DNA from: Candidatus Raymondbacteria bacterium RIFOXYA2_FULL_49_16
GTDB lineage: Bacteria; Fibrobacterota; OXYB2-FULL-49-7; XYB2-FULL-49-35
Assembly: GCA_001789205.1 (NCBI GenBank)
Contig: MFYT01000074.1
Location: forward strand, 1-32,889
DNA length: 32,889 nucleotides
Direction: 5' to 3'
The translations under genes and the position numbers were made by a program. The notes beneath the pieces were generated by a model, which worked only from the letters and a program-made list of their open reading frames with translations, had not been told where the DNA came from and did not search any database. This document shows, in pieces, positions 7,285-15,404 of the stretch (its first letter is position 1; each line of letters starts with the position of its first letter).

Positions 7285-9462
7285 ATGAAGGCGTTTTTTT
7301 TATTAATGGTTTTTGCCTGCGTTGCGGCATTTGCCGCAGTGCCAACGGACATGGCCGGGTTATTCCGCTCAGGCCAGGTGTTCATCACCTGGTCTGAAGT
7401 AACAAGCGGTGAACTGTATGTCATTTACCGGACCACCGCACCAATGACGACGGGAGACCTTGTCCAGGCCAACAAACGATATGAAGTGATCCAGGGTTCT
7501 GCGGGAAATAAACATTTAAAAATGCTTACTCTTGCCCAGGACATTGGTTCGGGATGGCCCAGCATTACCCCGCCATGTTCTCTTTACCGCAATGTCATTA
7601 ATCCTCTCGATCCCGCAAACAGCGGCATGGCCCAGGAAGTGCCCTCAGGCACGGGAATGATAGTTTTCACAACGCATGAGGCTGGTTCGTACTATTATGC
7701 TGTAACGGCCGTGGTCGGCGGCGTGGAGGACAAGACCATTGGCGCTGGAAATGTCATCGGGCCTATTGCGGAGACCGTTGCAGATCCTATGCCTGTCCTG
7801 ATCTGGCAGGGAACGGCAAAGACCGCGCGCATTTACCTGCAGTATACGGACGTTGACTCCTGCAATCCCACACTGACCAACACCTATGCATGGCCGTATT
7901 GGGTGGGTGTAAAGGAAAATTACAATACCACGACCGACAGGCTCGATATGCAGGTACGGCTTGAGGGGTATCCGGGCGGCATGTCCTATTGCCGTAACAG
8001 CGCCGAGTGGAACCCGGACGGTATGGAGGTAAAGCCCCATGAATGCGGTTGCTGGTGGTACGGTTACAGCCAGACATGGCAATTCGACTCAAGCCGCGCA
8101 AACTATGGAAACAGCGAGTATGTTGGAACGCCCAATGTAGGCCCTGTTGGGAATTTTGTCCAGGCACGAATCATGAATTTTCTCAAATGGATGATATACG
8201 GGGAACAGTATTACGGGAGCAGGCTCGATAGCAACAGGATCTGGCTCTTTGGCGGTTCAATGGGCGGCGGCGGTACGCACCTGTTTCTGCAGAGCTATCC
8301 TCATTTCTTTGCCTATGGCACGTGTGACGTGGGACCCACCAATTATTTCGAGGCTGGTCCCTGGACCTGGCTCCAGGACTGTCAGAAGAAATGGGGCATG
8401 TACAATGACAACAACATGACCGTCACTTTTTCCGGCTGGGGCAGCGAATGGCTCAGGGACAATTTTACGGGACTGACCGTGCATGAATGGCTCAACATGG
8501 AGCACTTCATGGGCGCGAACAGGGCCATTGACCGGCCGTTTCTTGCAACGGCTCATGGCGTTGAGGACGGCAGCGTGACCTGGCCGCAGCAGGGCAGGGC
8601 ATATTACGATTCATTGAACTCGGCAAAACAGGGCTGGTGCGGCGGTCTCGATCCGGGCGGCCACGGCTGTTGCGCAACCCAAATGACCTCAAACCACAAT
8701 ATGCATGAAATCCGGAGGAACGAATCATATCCGGCATTCAGTAACGTGCATAAGAATCCTCCGCTGCCCATGCCTGCGGCAGGCCCCATATCCGCAAAGA
8801 TGCATTACAACAGGCACCTCATGTGGAGTACGCCCCACTTCAGGGTGGGTGGCTATCAAAACCAAGTGGATGAAACCAACCGGTACGAGATCGTACTTGC
8901 GTCGTACCGTGTCAGATACGACATGCCCCTTGTGGGCGATGATACCGCTGATGTGACGCCCCGCCGCCTTCAGAATTTTGTCGTTCTGCCCGGTGAAGAA
9001 TATATCATTCGAAATACGGCGGTGAGTGATACCAACACGGTGTATCAGAAAGACACGGTCACCTCAGACGCGGACGGTCTTGTGACCGCTGAGGATTTCA
9101 TCATCAAGGCAGGAGACCAGAGCACAGGCGGCTGCAGATTAATCCTGGTTCCGGTCAACCCTGTGTCCATTGCGGAGAAAAGCGTGACGGACGCAGGAAC
9201 GAGCATGGAATGCAGCCCCAATCCATTCAATCCCGAGACACGGATAACTGTGCGCGGAATTCAGGACACCAGAGGCTCTGCAGAGGCATTGATTAGAATG
9301 TATCACGTCGACGGGAAATGCGTTTACGCAGTAAGGGCCCTGCGCTCGCAGCTTGCGACCGGTTTGACATGGAATGCGTCGCACCTGCCAAGCGGTTTAT
9401 ATGTTGTCGTTGTTAGAACCGGAAACAGAGCAATGACAAAAAGAGTCACACTGTTGAGATAA
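7285..9462 (+). CDS. Secreted alpha/beta-hydrolase (esterase-like) with C-terminal sorting domain
   Basis: This is an exported 725-residue enzyme. A signal peptide ends near residue 18 (CVAAFAAV). Residues about 20-165 look like an FN3-type domain (GQVFITWSEVTSGELYVIYR). The hydrolase core carries the nucleophile elbow GGSMGG (Ser325), a candidate acid Asp428 in HGVEDGSV and a candidate His460 in GGHGCC. Their order and spacing match a Ser-Asp-His triad of the prolyl-oligopeptidase / feruloyl-esterase superfamily. Residues about 638-725 are the sorting module (MECSPNPFNPETRITV, then LPSGLYVVVV). Vicinal Cys pairs beside the candidate His may form a disulfide. The substrate is unknown; neighbouring SGNH esterases suggest a shared ester-bearing polymer. 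AAGGGGAAG at 7272-7280 supports the start. Confidence 0.85.
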   Translation: MKAFFLLMVFACVAAFAAVPTDMAGLFRSGQVFITWSEVTSGELYVIYRTTAPMTTGDLVQANKRYEVIQGSAGNKHLKMLTLAQDIGSGWPSITPPCSLYRNVINPLDPANSGMAQEVPSGTGMIVFTTHEAGSYYYAVTAVVGGVEDKTIGAGNVIGPIAETVADPMPVLIWQGTAKTARIYLQYTDVDSCNPTLTNTYAWPYWVGVKENYNTTTDRLDMQVRLEGYPGGMSYCRNSAEWNPDGMEVKPHECGCWWYGYSQTWQFDSSRANYGNSEYVGTPNVGPVGNFVQARIMNFLKWMIYGEQYYGSRLDSNRIWLFGGSMGGGGTHLFLQSYPHFFAYGTCDVGPTNYFEAGPWTWLQDCQKKWGMYNDNNMTVTFSGWGSEWLRDNFTGLTVHEWLNMEHFMGANRAIDRPFLATAHGVEDGSVTWPQQGRAYYDSLNSAKQGWCGGLDPGGHGCCATQMTSNHNMHEIRRNESYPAFSNVHKNPPLPMPAAGPISAKMHYNRHLMWSTPHFRVGGYQNQVDETNRYEIVLASYRVRYDMPLVGDDTADVTPRRLQNFVVLPGEEYIIRNTAVSDTNTVYQKDTVTSDADGLVTAEDFIIKAGDQSTGGCRLILVPVNPVSIAEKSVTDAGTSMECSPNPFNPETRITVRGIQDTRGSAEALIRMYHVDGKCVYAVRALRSQLATGLTWNASHLPSGLYVVVVRTGNRAMTKRVTLLR

Positions 9463-9481
9463 ATGGAGGTTGATTCAAGTC

Positions 9482-9535
9482 ATGGGAAATTATCTTGTAA
9501 AAATAGCGGCATTATCAATCATGATGCTGGCTTAA
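9482..9535 (+). pseudogene. Orphan signal-peptide remnant (17 codons)
   Basis: GGAGGT at 9464-9469 is followed by an ATG and 17 codons, MGNYLVKIAALSIMMLA, then TAA. The sequence looks like the n- and h-regions of a signal peptide with no mature protein. It sits just before a gene that also exists as a second copy at 24287. A plausible reading is the leftover start of a secreted gene lost by deletion or replacement. It could also be a short leader peptide. Confidence 0.4.
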
Positions 9536-9586
9536 GATGATTTTATCCAGATAGGGGACATAATAAGTTTTAAAAGAGGGGGGAGT

Positions 9587-10261
9587 ATGAAGCTTGCGAT
9601 TTTATTTATCCTGTTTGCCATGCTGTCTGCTGCAGCGGACAGTGTGGCTGTCTTTCCGCAGGGGCCGACAGAAGAGGATGTTTTGACCCTTACATTGACG
9701 GACGAATCAGCGCTCTGCTGCTGGACCCGCTGGACAGACTTTGATGCCTGTTCGATTGAAAACCGGTCCATTTTCCTTTCATTTTGTTGGGGCCTTCCAA
9801 GCGAATGCCCCACCAGCCCCGGCTGTGAAGGCTGGGGAAAAACAATAGAATATGATAATGTCGGCCCTCTTTCCAGCGGCGCATATCAGATATATTCAAT
9901 CGAATATCTCGCACGCATGCAGGGCCAGAATGTGGTTTTCACGATGGACACGAATCTGGTAGGAACGCTTATTGTCGGCAATGCCGGTGTAGCGGAAAAA
10001 CAGGCAAAACGGGGAGGCGGTGTAAATTTTGGGGTGTTTCCAAGCCCATTCCGGTCAAACACGACAATAGTTTTCCCTTGTTATTATCGCAATGCCGCGG
10101 TTGACATATTCAACGAAGGAGGCGCCTGCGTTGCCCGATACTCCGGCGTCCAGGGCCGGGCGTTTGATTTGAATGCGGCATACATGCCGAACGGCGTATA
10201 CATCGTTCGTGTCAGGGCGCAGGCAAAAACACATTGCACGCGGTTGATTGTGCAACGCTGA
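9587..10261 (+). CDS. Small secreted Cys-rich beta-sandwich protein with C-terminal sorting domain (copy A)
   Basis: This is a 224-residue exported protein with a signal peptide MKLAILFILFAMLSAAA. The mature N-terminal half (about 19-140) is a strand-rich domain beginning VAVFPQGPTEEDVLTLTLTD, with Cys clusters ALCCWTRWTDFDACS and SFCWG, then a GPLSSGAYQIYSIEYL strand. It resembles an Ig-like beta-sandwich; no enzyme motif is seen. Residues about 145-224 are the sorting module (FGVFPSPFRSNTTIVF, then PNGVYIVRVRA), so the sorting module is over a third of the protein. It is nearly identical to the protein at 24287; copies differ mainly around residues 60-80. AGGGGGG lies directly upstream. It may be a surface binding or structural subunit, judged only from size and lack of catalytic residues. 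Confidence 0.85.
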   Translation: MKLAILFILFAMLSAAADSVAVFPQGPTEEDVLTLTLTDESALCCWTRWTDFDACSIENRSIFLSFCWGLPSECPTSPGCEGWGKTIEYDNVGPLSSGAYQIYSIEYLARMQGQNVVFTMDTNLVGTLIVGNAGVAEKQAKRGGGVNFGVFPSPFRSNTTIVFPCYYRNAAVDIFNEGGACVARYSGVQGRAFDLNAAYMPNGVYIVRVRAQAKTHCTRLIVQR

Positions 10262-10350
10262 AAAGGCATGGATTGAATGAAAGTGAGACAGATGAAATGA
10301 ACGTTTTCCCATTTTCGACATTATCGGCAGGCATGTCGGGCACTGTGCGT

Positions 10351-10368
10351 CCGGTTGGGTACAACCGG
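10351..10368 (+). other. Conserved hairpin in duplicated 3' flank (copy A)
   Basis: CCGGTTG and CAACCGG form a perfect 7-bp stem with a GGTA tetraloop. The same 18 bases occur at 25042-25059. No T-tract follows, so it is not a standard intrinsic terminator; an mRNA 3'-end or processing element is possible. Confidence 0.45.
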
Positions 10369-10445
10369 AAAAGTCATCAGCGTCTGCGGCAACGACATCA
10401 GAAAGACAGCCAGAGTGTTGCTGATCAGATAAATTATTGCTATGC

Positions 10446-10494
10446 GGCGGAGGGGATGGTTTTCCTCCCCTTCATCCCCTTCATCCCCTCCGCC
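10446..10494 (+). other. Long perfect stem-loop between genes
   Basis: GGCGGAGGGGATG (10446-10458) pairs perfectly with CATCCCCTCCGCC (10482-10494), a 13-bp stem with a 23-base pyrimidine-rich loop that itself contains a repeated CATCCCCTT unit. It lies in the 279-base gap between genes at 10261 and 10541. It could stabilise or attenuate the transcript; there is no T-tract directly after it, so termination is unlikely without a factor. The rest of the gap shows no convincing gene. Confidence 0.55.
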
Positions 10495-10540
10495 TGCTCA
10501 TTGCACATGTGTTTAAAAGAAGGATTGAAAGGAGCAGAGA

Positions 10541-12169
10541 ATGCATATAAGCCGTTTAAATGATGAAAAAGGAAACGCTGTGGGCCGGAAACATGCATCG
10601 GTCTGGTGCAGTCCAGTGCTCATTGTTCTTTTCGCCGTATGGGCTGTGATTCCGGCCAGCGCGTCATGGCCGCCTGACACCTGTGATTGCATCAAATGGA
10701 AAACAGAACTTATCGACAGCAATCCGGATTTCAGCGGAAACCAGGTGGTATATGTTTCACGGACAGGCCAGGTCCCGGGAACTATCAGTTCGTTTGTGAT
10801 GATGGGCCGGCTGCGCAATTCGCAATACAATAATACTACATATATTGTTAAGGCTGACACGCAGCCTTATATTTTTTACTGCAACATCTATACCGTTGAA
10901 GTGTCAAATGTCCTTGTTCGCGGAGAAACAGGCCGCCGGGAGGACGTGGTTTTCGTCGGCAACGATCCAAGAATAAATCCCACATACTGGCATACGAGTG
11001 AGTACGGAGGCACCAGCCCGTGCGGGGCAGCCGCCTTTTTCCAGTTTTATAACGCCAGCCATTTTGCCATTGCTGACCTGACCTTGCGCAACATTCCCGG
11101 AAAAATGTTCAAGATGGACGGCGGTTCAGACATCATCATCCATAATGTCGACTTGTGGGATTGCGGAAGCCAGTTCATCAAAGCCGCGAGCAGCGGATCT
11201 GTCAGCGCACGGGACGTTGTCCTCGAATGTTCCAAGGTCCACTATACGACGTCCCTTTTCTCCGGAAACAATTACACCGCCCAGGGCATGTCAATCCACA
11301 AGGGGAGAAACTGGACAATCAGGGGCAACTGGTTCGAAAATATCAGGGACTTCGATAACGCCTCGCACGCTGTCCTCATGTGGGACAATACTGATACGGT
11401 GTATGTCTATAACAATTTGTTCGTAAATAATAATTTCAACATCGAGTTCGGCCTCGACGGGACGGGCAATCATATGTACGCGTGGAACAATGTCATTGTC
11501 TACAACGACCGTTCGTTCAGCGGGAATGTCGGCATTGGCGTGCGTACAAACATGACGTCATATGTGTATCACAATACGATCTATACTACAAACCAGAGCT
11601 ATACGGTTGCAGAATGCCCGTCCGCCGTTCCAAACCAGAACAATCTGTACAATAACGGCGACGGCGGCAACGGAAGCACGGCAAATAACATAAAAGTCCA
11701 GAATTCCGCATGGCAGAATCCGGCTGGCTGGGATTTCCGGCTAACGTCGTCAAACAATGTCCCGCGCCTCAATCAGGTATTGCTTGATATCAGGGGCAAG
11801 GAAAGGCCCGATCCGACATCAGCGGGAGCTTTTGAATATGGCGAGTTCGAATGCGACCTGAACGATATTATTGAGCATGGGGCCGACGCCACGCCCAATG
11901 ATGTCATGGACCTTGCCATAAGGCCGAATCCTGCCAATGCGTTAATAGGCATCCAATACACTTTTCCAGTGAATCCGGGAAAGGGCGATATTAATATTTA
12001 TTCGATTGGCGGCCTTCTCGTCCATCATTTTCATAGGAACGACGCACGTGGGACCGTACTATGGAATGGCGACACCATGCCTGGCGTGCCTGTCGCTTCC
12101 GGTGTATATATTGTAAAAGCGATATGCGGGGAAAGGGCGCTTATGAGTCATATCATTTTCGTAAAATAA
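10541..12169 (+). CDS. Secreted right-handed parallel beta-helix protein with C-terminal sorting domain
   Basis: This is a 542-residue exported protein. A rather long n-region precedes the hydrophobic stretch (SPVLIVLFAVWAVIPASA, cleavage near residue 42). Residues about 60-430 show the short Asn-rich turns of a right-handed beta-helix: VEVSNVLVRGETG, FAIADLTLRNIPG, IIIHNVDLWDCG, WTIRGNWFENI, TVYVYNNLFVNNNF, MYAWNNVIVYND and SYVYHNTIYTTN. The fold is typical of polysaccharide lyases and some glycan hydrolases or adhesins; catalytic residues cannot be assigned, so lyase activity is only possible. Residues about 456-542 are the sorting module, with a divergent opening (LAIRPNPANALIGIQY) and VASGVYIVKA. 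AAAGGAG upstream supports the ATG. The truncated gene at 30886 begins like a protein of the same fold. Confidence 0.86.
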   Translation: MHISRLNDEKGNAVGRKHASVWCSPVLIVLFAVWAVIPASASWPPDTCDCIKWKTELIDSNPDFSGNQVVYVSRTGQVPGTISSFVMMGRLRNSQYNNTTYIVKADTQPYIFYCNIYTVEVSNVLVRGETGRREDVVFVGNDPRINPTYWHTSEYGGTSPCGAAAFFQFYNASHFAIADLTLRNIPGKMFKMDGGSDIIIHNVDLWDCGSQFIKAASSGSVSARDVVLECSKVHYTTSLFSGNNYTAQGMSIHKGRNWTIRGNWFENIRDFDNASHAVLMWDNTDTVYVYNNLFVNNNFNIEFGLDGTGNHMYAWNNVIVYNDRSFSGNVGIGVRTNMTSYVYHNTIYTTNQSYTVAECPSAVPNQNNLYNNGDGGNGSTANNIKVQNSAWQNPAGWDFRLTSSNNVPRLNQVLLDIRGKERPDPTSAGAFEYGEFECDLNDIIEHGADATPNDVMDLAIRPNPANALIGIQYTFPVNPGKGDINIYSIGGLLVHHFHRNDARGTVLWNGDTMPGVPVASGVYIVKAICGERALMSHIIFVK

Positions 12170-12223
12170 GAGCGAAAAACAGAGGAATAGAACGCAATAA
12201 ACCCATCAATCAGAGGAGGTACT

Positions 12224-13342
12224 ATGGTCCGTTTATTATTTGTTACCGGAATTTGCGCGTGGATATCGCTGGCCGCGGCGCAGGAAGTGCATGTTTTTTG
12301 GTACAAGGCTGGACCGGCGAACAATAATTATCTATTGACCGAGAGCAGTCCTGGGCCGGGTATTCCGGCGGGAGCAATGATACACGAGAGCATGATGGCA
12401 TCCGCAACCGTTGCGTCCGGCTTGTCGTACGCGGACCCGGGGATTGTCCTTGGCTCGGCAACAGGGGACGATCAGGGGTGGTGCTCTGGCGTCTGGTCGC
12501 TTGACTTGAACGCTGATGGCATGACCGGGATCGTGGATTCCGCTTTTTTACGCTTTGAACTGAACGATGGATGGATGGGGGACGGTTTTTGCAATGCAGG
12601 ACCGATTAATCTCCGCGTTGGGGTCATTGACGCTTCAATGGGCATTACCATGTGGGGAGGGCCCGATCAGATTGCCGCTGATGCCGTTTGGGGCGATCTG
12701 GATCCGATCAATGCGCTGAACTATACTATGAGCAATATTATCAGCGGTACTCAGACCAATGTCACTGTCACGGGACTTTCAGGCCGGACCGGACCCACGC
12801 AGCCGTCGGTCCTGGACGGGCAGTTTGCACGCATCGATATTACGACCCAGGTGGATTATATACTGGCCACCAGCGGTCAATTCGCTATCGTGCTGCTTGC
12901 GCCGGTTGGACAGGGGAGCACGGGGAAAATGGGCGGTTATGCGACAGAACTGTGTGATTATGTGCTTGAATCAACGGGCTCGTCGATAAGCGGTTCTGAC
13001 GATCCATGGACTACCGACGGGAACACGGTCCACCTGCTTGTGTACGGTGATTTGACCGATGTGAAAGCCGAGGACAACAATGCTTCGCAGGGTGATGAAA
13101 GCGCGTTGCGGTTAACCAATACGCCGAATCCCTTTAACCCCGCAACTGCCATTTATTTTGAGACAGGCCGTGAAAATACGGGTACTTTGACGATATACGA
13201 TGCGCACGGAAGCATGGTGCACCGGCAGAGCGTACATGGCAATGGCTCGGTTGCATGGGGTGCTATGTCGACGGGCCTGTATATATGCGCGCTCCAATGC
13301 GGGAAAACGACTGTCACGAGAAAATTAATCTGCGTGAAGTAA
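12224..13342 (+). CDS. Secreted beta-sandwich protein of unknown function with C-terminal sorting domain
   Basis: This is a 372-residue exported protein with signal peptide MVRLLFVTGICAWISLAAA. The mature part (about 20-285) is strand-rich: GVWSLDLNADGMTGIVDSAF, then FLRFELNDGW, INLRVGVIDASMG, ARIDITTQVDYIL and QFAIVLLAPV. The order is reminiscent of DNRLRE-type sandwiches, where a strand pattern such as FLRFEL is followed by a distant IDIT strand, but I cannot assign a family. Residues about 294-372 form the sorting module (RLTNTPNPFNPATAIYF, then STGLYICAL). No catalytic motif is visible. GAGGAGGT at 12211-12218 is one of the strongest ribosome-binding sites in the run. The gene probably supplies a structural or binding component. 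Confidence 0.8.
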   Translation: MVRLLFVTGICAWISLAAAQEVHVFWYKAGPANNNYLLTESSPGPGIPAGAMIHESMMASATVASGLSYADPGIVLGSATGDDQGWCSGVWSLDLNADGMTGIVDSAFLRFELNDGWMGDGFCNAGPINLRVGVIDASMGITMWGGPDQIAADAVWGDLDPINALNYTMSNIISGTQTNVTVTGLSGRTGPTQPSVLDGQFARIDITTQVDYILATSGQFAIVLLAPVGQGSTGKMGGYATELCDYVLESTGSSISGSDDPWTTDGNTVHLLVYGDLTDVKAEDNNASQGDESALRLTNTPNPFNPATAIYFETGRENTGTLTIYDAHGSMVHRQSVHGNGSVAWGAMSTGLYICALQCGKTTVTRKLICVK

Positions 13343-13375
13343 TATCGCGGTAAAGCCGCGCGCCAGGAGCGAGAT

Positions 13376-15391
13376 ATGAAGAATTGTCAAGTCGTTGTAA
13401 TTGTGGTGTTACTTTTAGCCGTAGGGGTCATTCATGGGGCCGTCTTAAAAGGTGCAACAAATACCAACATCGATGTTTACTGCGCTGAATTTACCCAGGA
13501 GATCATAGACAACCTGAGGTCGTTGCATGCGCACTGGAAAACCAATCCCGGCTGGAACACATACCGGGTCACTACGTTCGGAAACAGCATTACTATTGAC
13601 GGCAAACACTGGACGCCCCTGGCGCAGGATGTCATCGGCAATGCGAATGCGGCTGACATAAATGCTTTCAAGGATTCTACATTCAACCAGGGTAGATGGA
13701 TAGCGGACGGCAAGGTGGCGGAAAGCGGGCGCACCATAAAGTGGGTCGCCAACCAGGTACAGTACGGGCTGTCGACCCAAAAGCCCATGATCGCTGCCAT
13801 CATGATCGGCACAAACAACGTCTCAATCAACAGCAGCCCTGCGCCCGGGTGCTCCACCACACTTGATTGCGCGGCTGATACGTTTGAATACAAACAGATC
13901 ACCGGCCAGCTGATTGCCCGGGGCGTTATTCCGATCATGACGACCATTCCTCCGGTTCAATGGGAGACGGCCGACCTCTTTCGAAAGCCTTTACTCGATG
14001 CATACAATGATAAACTGCGGCGATTTGCGTCCAGCCACAGGTTCCCTCTTATCGACCTTAATCGCTGGTGCGAAGACCACGGTCCTCTTTCTTCCCTGTT
14101 AGGTGACTGGGCGCATCCGGTGGGATGTTCCGACGGCGACAGGAGTTTTTCGGACAATTGTCTGGACGGCGGCAGTTCCGGCGGAGTGCAGAACGCGCGC
14201 AATTACATGCTGGTCATGGCGATTGACGATATTGTGCGGTATGTTGTCGACGAAGAGGCGTTTACACCCGAAGCTGTTCCTCCGGCTGCAGTTGCCAACC
14301 TTGCCGCACAACCGGAATTTAAAAGCGGGGCTGTGCTGCTTACCTGGACTGCGCCGGGCGATGACGGGACATCGGGATTATATGCTGAATCCTATGACAT
14401 CAGGTATTCCACGTCGTTGATCACCGAAAGCACGTTTTTTAGTGCCGTATCCGTTGATACAGCATTGTATCCGAAGGTTCCTGGAACACAGGAGACGCTT
14501 TCTCTTTCCGGACTGCCTGCGGGCCAGACATTGTATTTTGCGTTGAAAACATCAGACGAAACGCATAATGCAAGCGGTATTTCCAATGTCACTGTTGCAT
14601 CCACGGGAATAAAGGTCAGCCCTGTTGCGGACACGTATCTTGACAGGGGCGACCAGACTTCGAATGGTACGGACAGGGTGTTGCAGCTCAAGTCCGACGA
14701 CAGGGGCGTCATCTGTTTCAAATTCGATCTGAGCGCAGTGACCGGGGTCCCGGATTCCGCGGTCATTGTCATGAAACCCCGATGGGGCGACCTGCCGTTC
14801 AACTACACTGCGGCTGTCCGGCCGATATTAGTGGACTGGGATGAAGCCATTGCATGGCAGGGGACAATGCTTTCGGATAATATCGGTGCTGGCGCTGTCT
14901 ATCCTTCAACATCGTATTCCGGGTCCAGATTTGGTCAGCAGGAATACTATTTTCCGGTTCCGAAAGCAGCCATTCAGGCCTATGCAGCCGGGATCGCCAA
15001 GGGGCTGGCACTTGTTCAAACGGCCGCAGACACAAACACGAATGATTTTTTCAGCAGGGAGGCAAGCGCTTCCAGCCGGCCTTTCATGATGGTATTCGGA
15101 GGAGGGGCAACTCCTGTCGAGGCTGTCAGGGAAAACGTATCGTTTTTTGATGTTAACATCTCTCCCAATCCCTTTAACCCGGTGGCGATAATTGAAATCA
15201 TTGCGCCTATGGCGGACATGCATGAAATCCATATTGCAATATATAACGTTAATGGGAAGATGGTCAAAAAATATAACACCACGGACACAAGAATAGTCTG
15301 GAACGTCTCTTCATTACCCTCGGGCGCTTATTTCATACAAGCGCGGGCGGGTATAAGCGTTGTGGCGAAAAGGGTCGTGCTTCTCAAATAA
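13376..15391 (+). CDS. Second secreted SGNH-type esterase with FN3, DNRLRE-like and C-terminal sorting domains
   Basis: This 671-residue exported protein parallels the enzyme at 2463. The signal peptide covers residues 1-21. SGNH blocks are FGNSIT (Ser71), IGTNN (Asn147) and DWAH (Asp244, His247). Residues about 300-412 are a fibronectin type III domain (GAVLLTWTAPGDDGTSGLY, then AGQTLYFALKTSDE). Residues about 413-580 resemble a DNRLRE sandwich (VADTYLDRGD, GVICFKFDLSAV). Residues about 589-671 are the sorting module (VNISPNPFNPVAIIEI, then LPSGAYFIQA). Acyl-ester removal from glycans is the usual role of such enzymes; the substrate here is unknown. Two SGNH paralogues in one run suggest different ester positions. 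CAGGAG upstream supports the ATG. A small CGCGG/CCGCG hairpin (13346-13360) lies in the gap before it. Confidence 0.87.
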   Translation: MKNCQVVVIVVLLLAVGVIHGAVLKGATNTNIDVYCAEFTQEIIDNLRSLHAHWKTNPGWNTYRVTTFGNSITIDGKHWTPLAQDVIGNANAADINAFKDSTFNQGRWIADGKVAESGRTIKWVANQVQYGLSTQKPMIAAIMIGTNNVSINSSPAPGCSTTLDCAADTFEYKQITGQLIARGVIPIMTTIPPVQWETADLFRKPLLDAYNDKLRRFASSHRFPLIDLNRWCEDHGPLSSLLGDWAHPVGCSDGDRSFSDNCLDGGSSGGVQNARNYMLVMAIDDIVRYVVDEEAFTPEAVPPAAVANLAAQPEFKSGAVLLTWTAPGDDGTSGLYAESYDIRYSTSLITESTFFSAVSVDTALYPKVPGTQETLSLSGLPAGQTLYFALKTSDETHNASGISNVTVASTGIKVSPVADTYLDRGDQTSNGTDRVLQLKSDDRGVICFKFDLSAVTGVPDSAVIVMKPRWGDLPFNYTAAVRPILVDWDEAIAWQGTMLSDNIGAGAVYPSTSYSGSRFGQQEYYFPVPKAAIQAYAAGIAKGLALVQTAADTNTNDFFSREASASSRPFMMVFGGGATPVEAVRENVSFFDVNISPNPFNPVAIIEIIAPMADMHEIHIAIYNVNGKMVKKYNTTDTRIVWNVSSLPSGAYFIQARAGISVVAKRVVLLK

Positions 15392-15404
15392 TGGAGGTGC
15401 TTGT

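Larger units (their letters stand above)
9587..10370 (+). repeat. Duplicated unit, copy A (pairs with 24287-25061)
   Basis: The coding region and about 110 bases of 3' flank match the unit at 24287-25061. In a hand comparison of the last 240 coding bases and the first 110 flanking bases, about 95% of positions agree in both parts. The match fades soon after the shared hairpin CCGGTTG-GGTA-CAACCGG. Confidence 0.85.

Noticed and set aside
10234-10563. 109-codon open frame in the gap after duplication copy A
   Set aside because: It starts inside the previous gene, runs through the hairpin and pyrimidine repeat, and its product is low-complexity. The matching frame in copy B (24859-25095) diverges and stops early, so it is not under protein-level conservation.
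13346-13360. CGCGG/CCGCG hairpin before the second esterase as a terminator
   Set aside because: The stem is only five base pairs, there is no T-tract, and the next gene's ribosome-binding site follows at once.
15300-15390. LPSG segments near C-termini as possible sortase (LPxTG) signals
   Set aside because: No hydrophobic helix and basic tail follow; the segments lie within the terminal beta-strands of the PNPF-type module.
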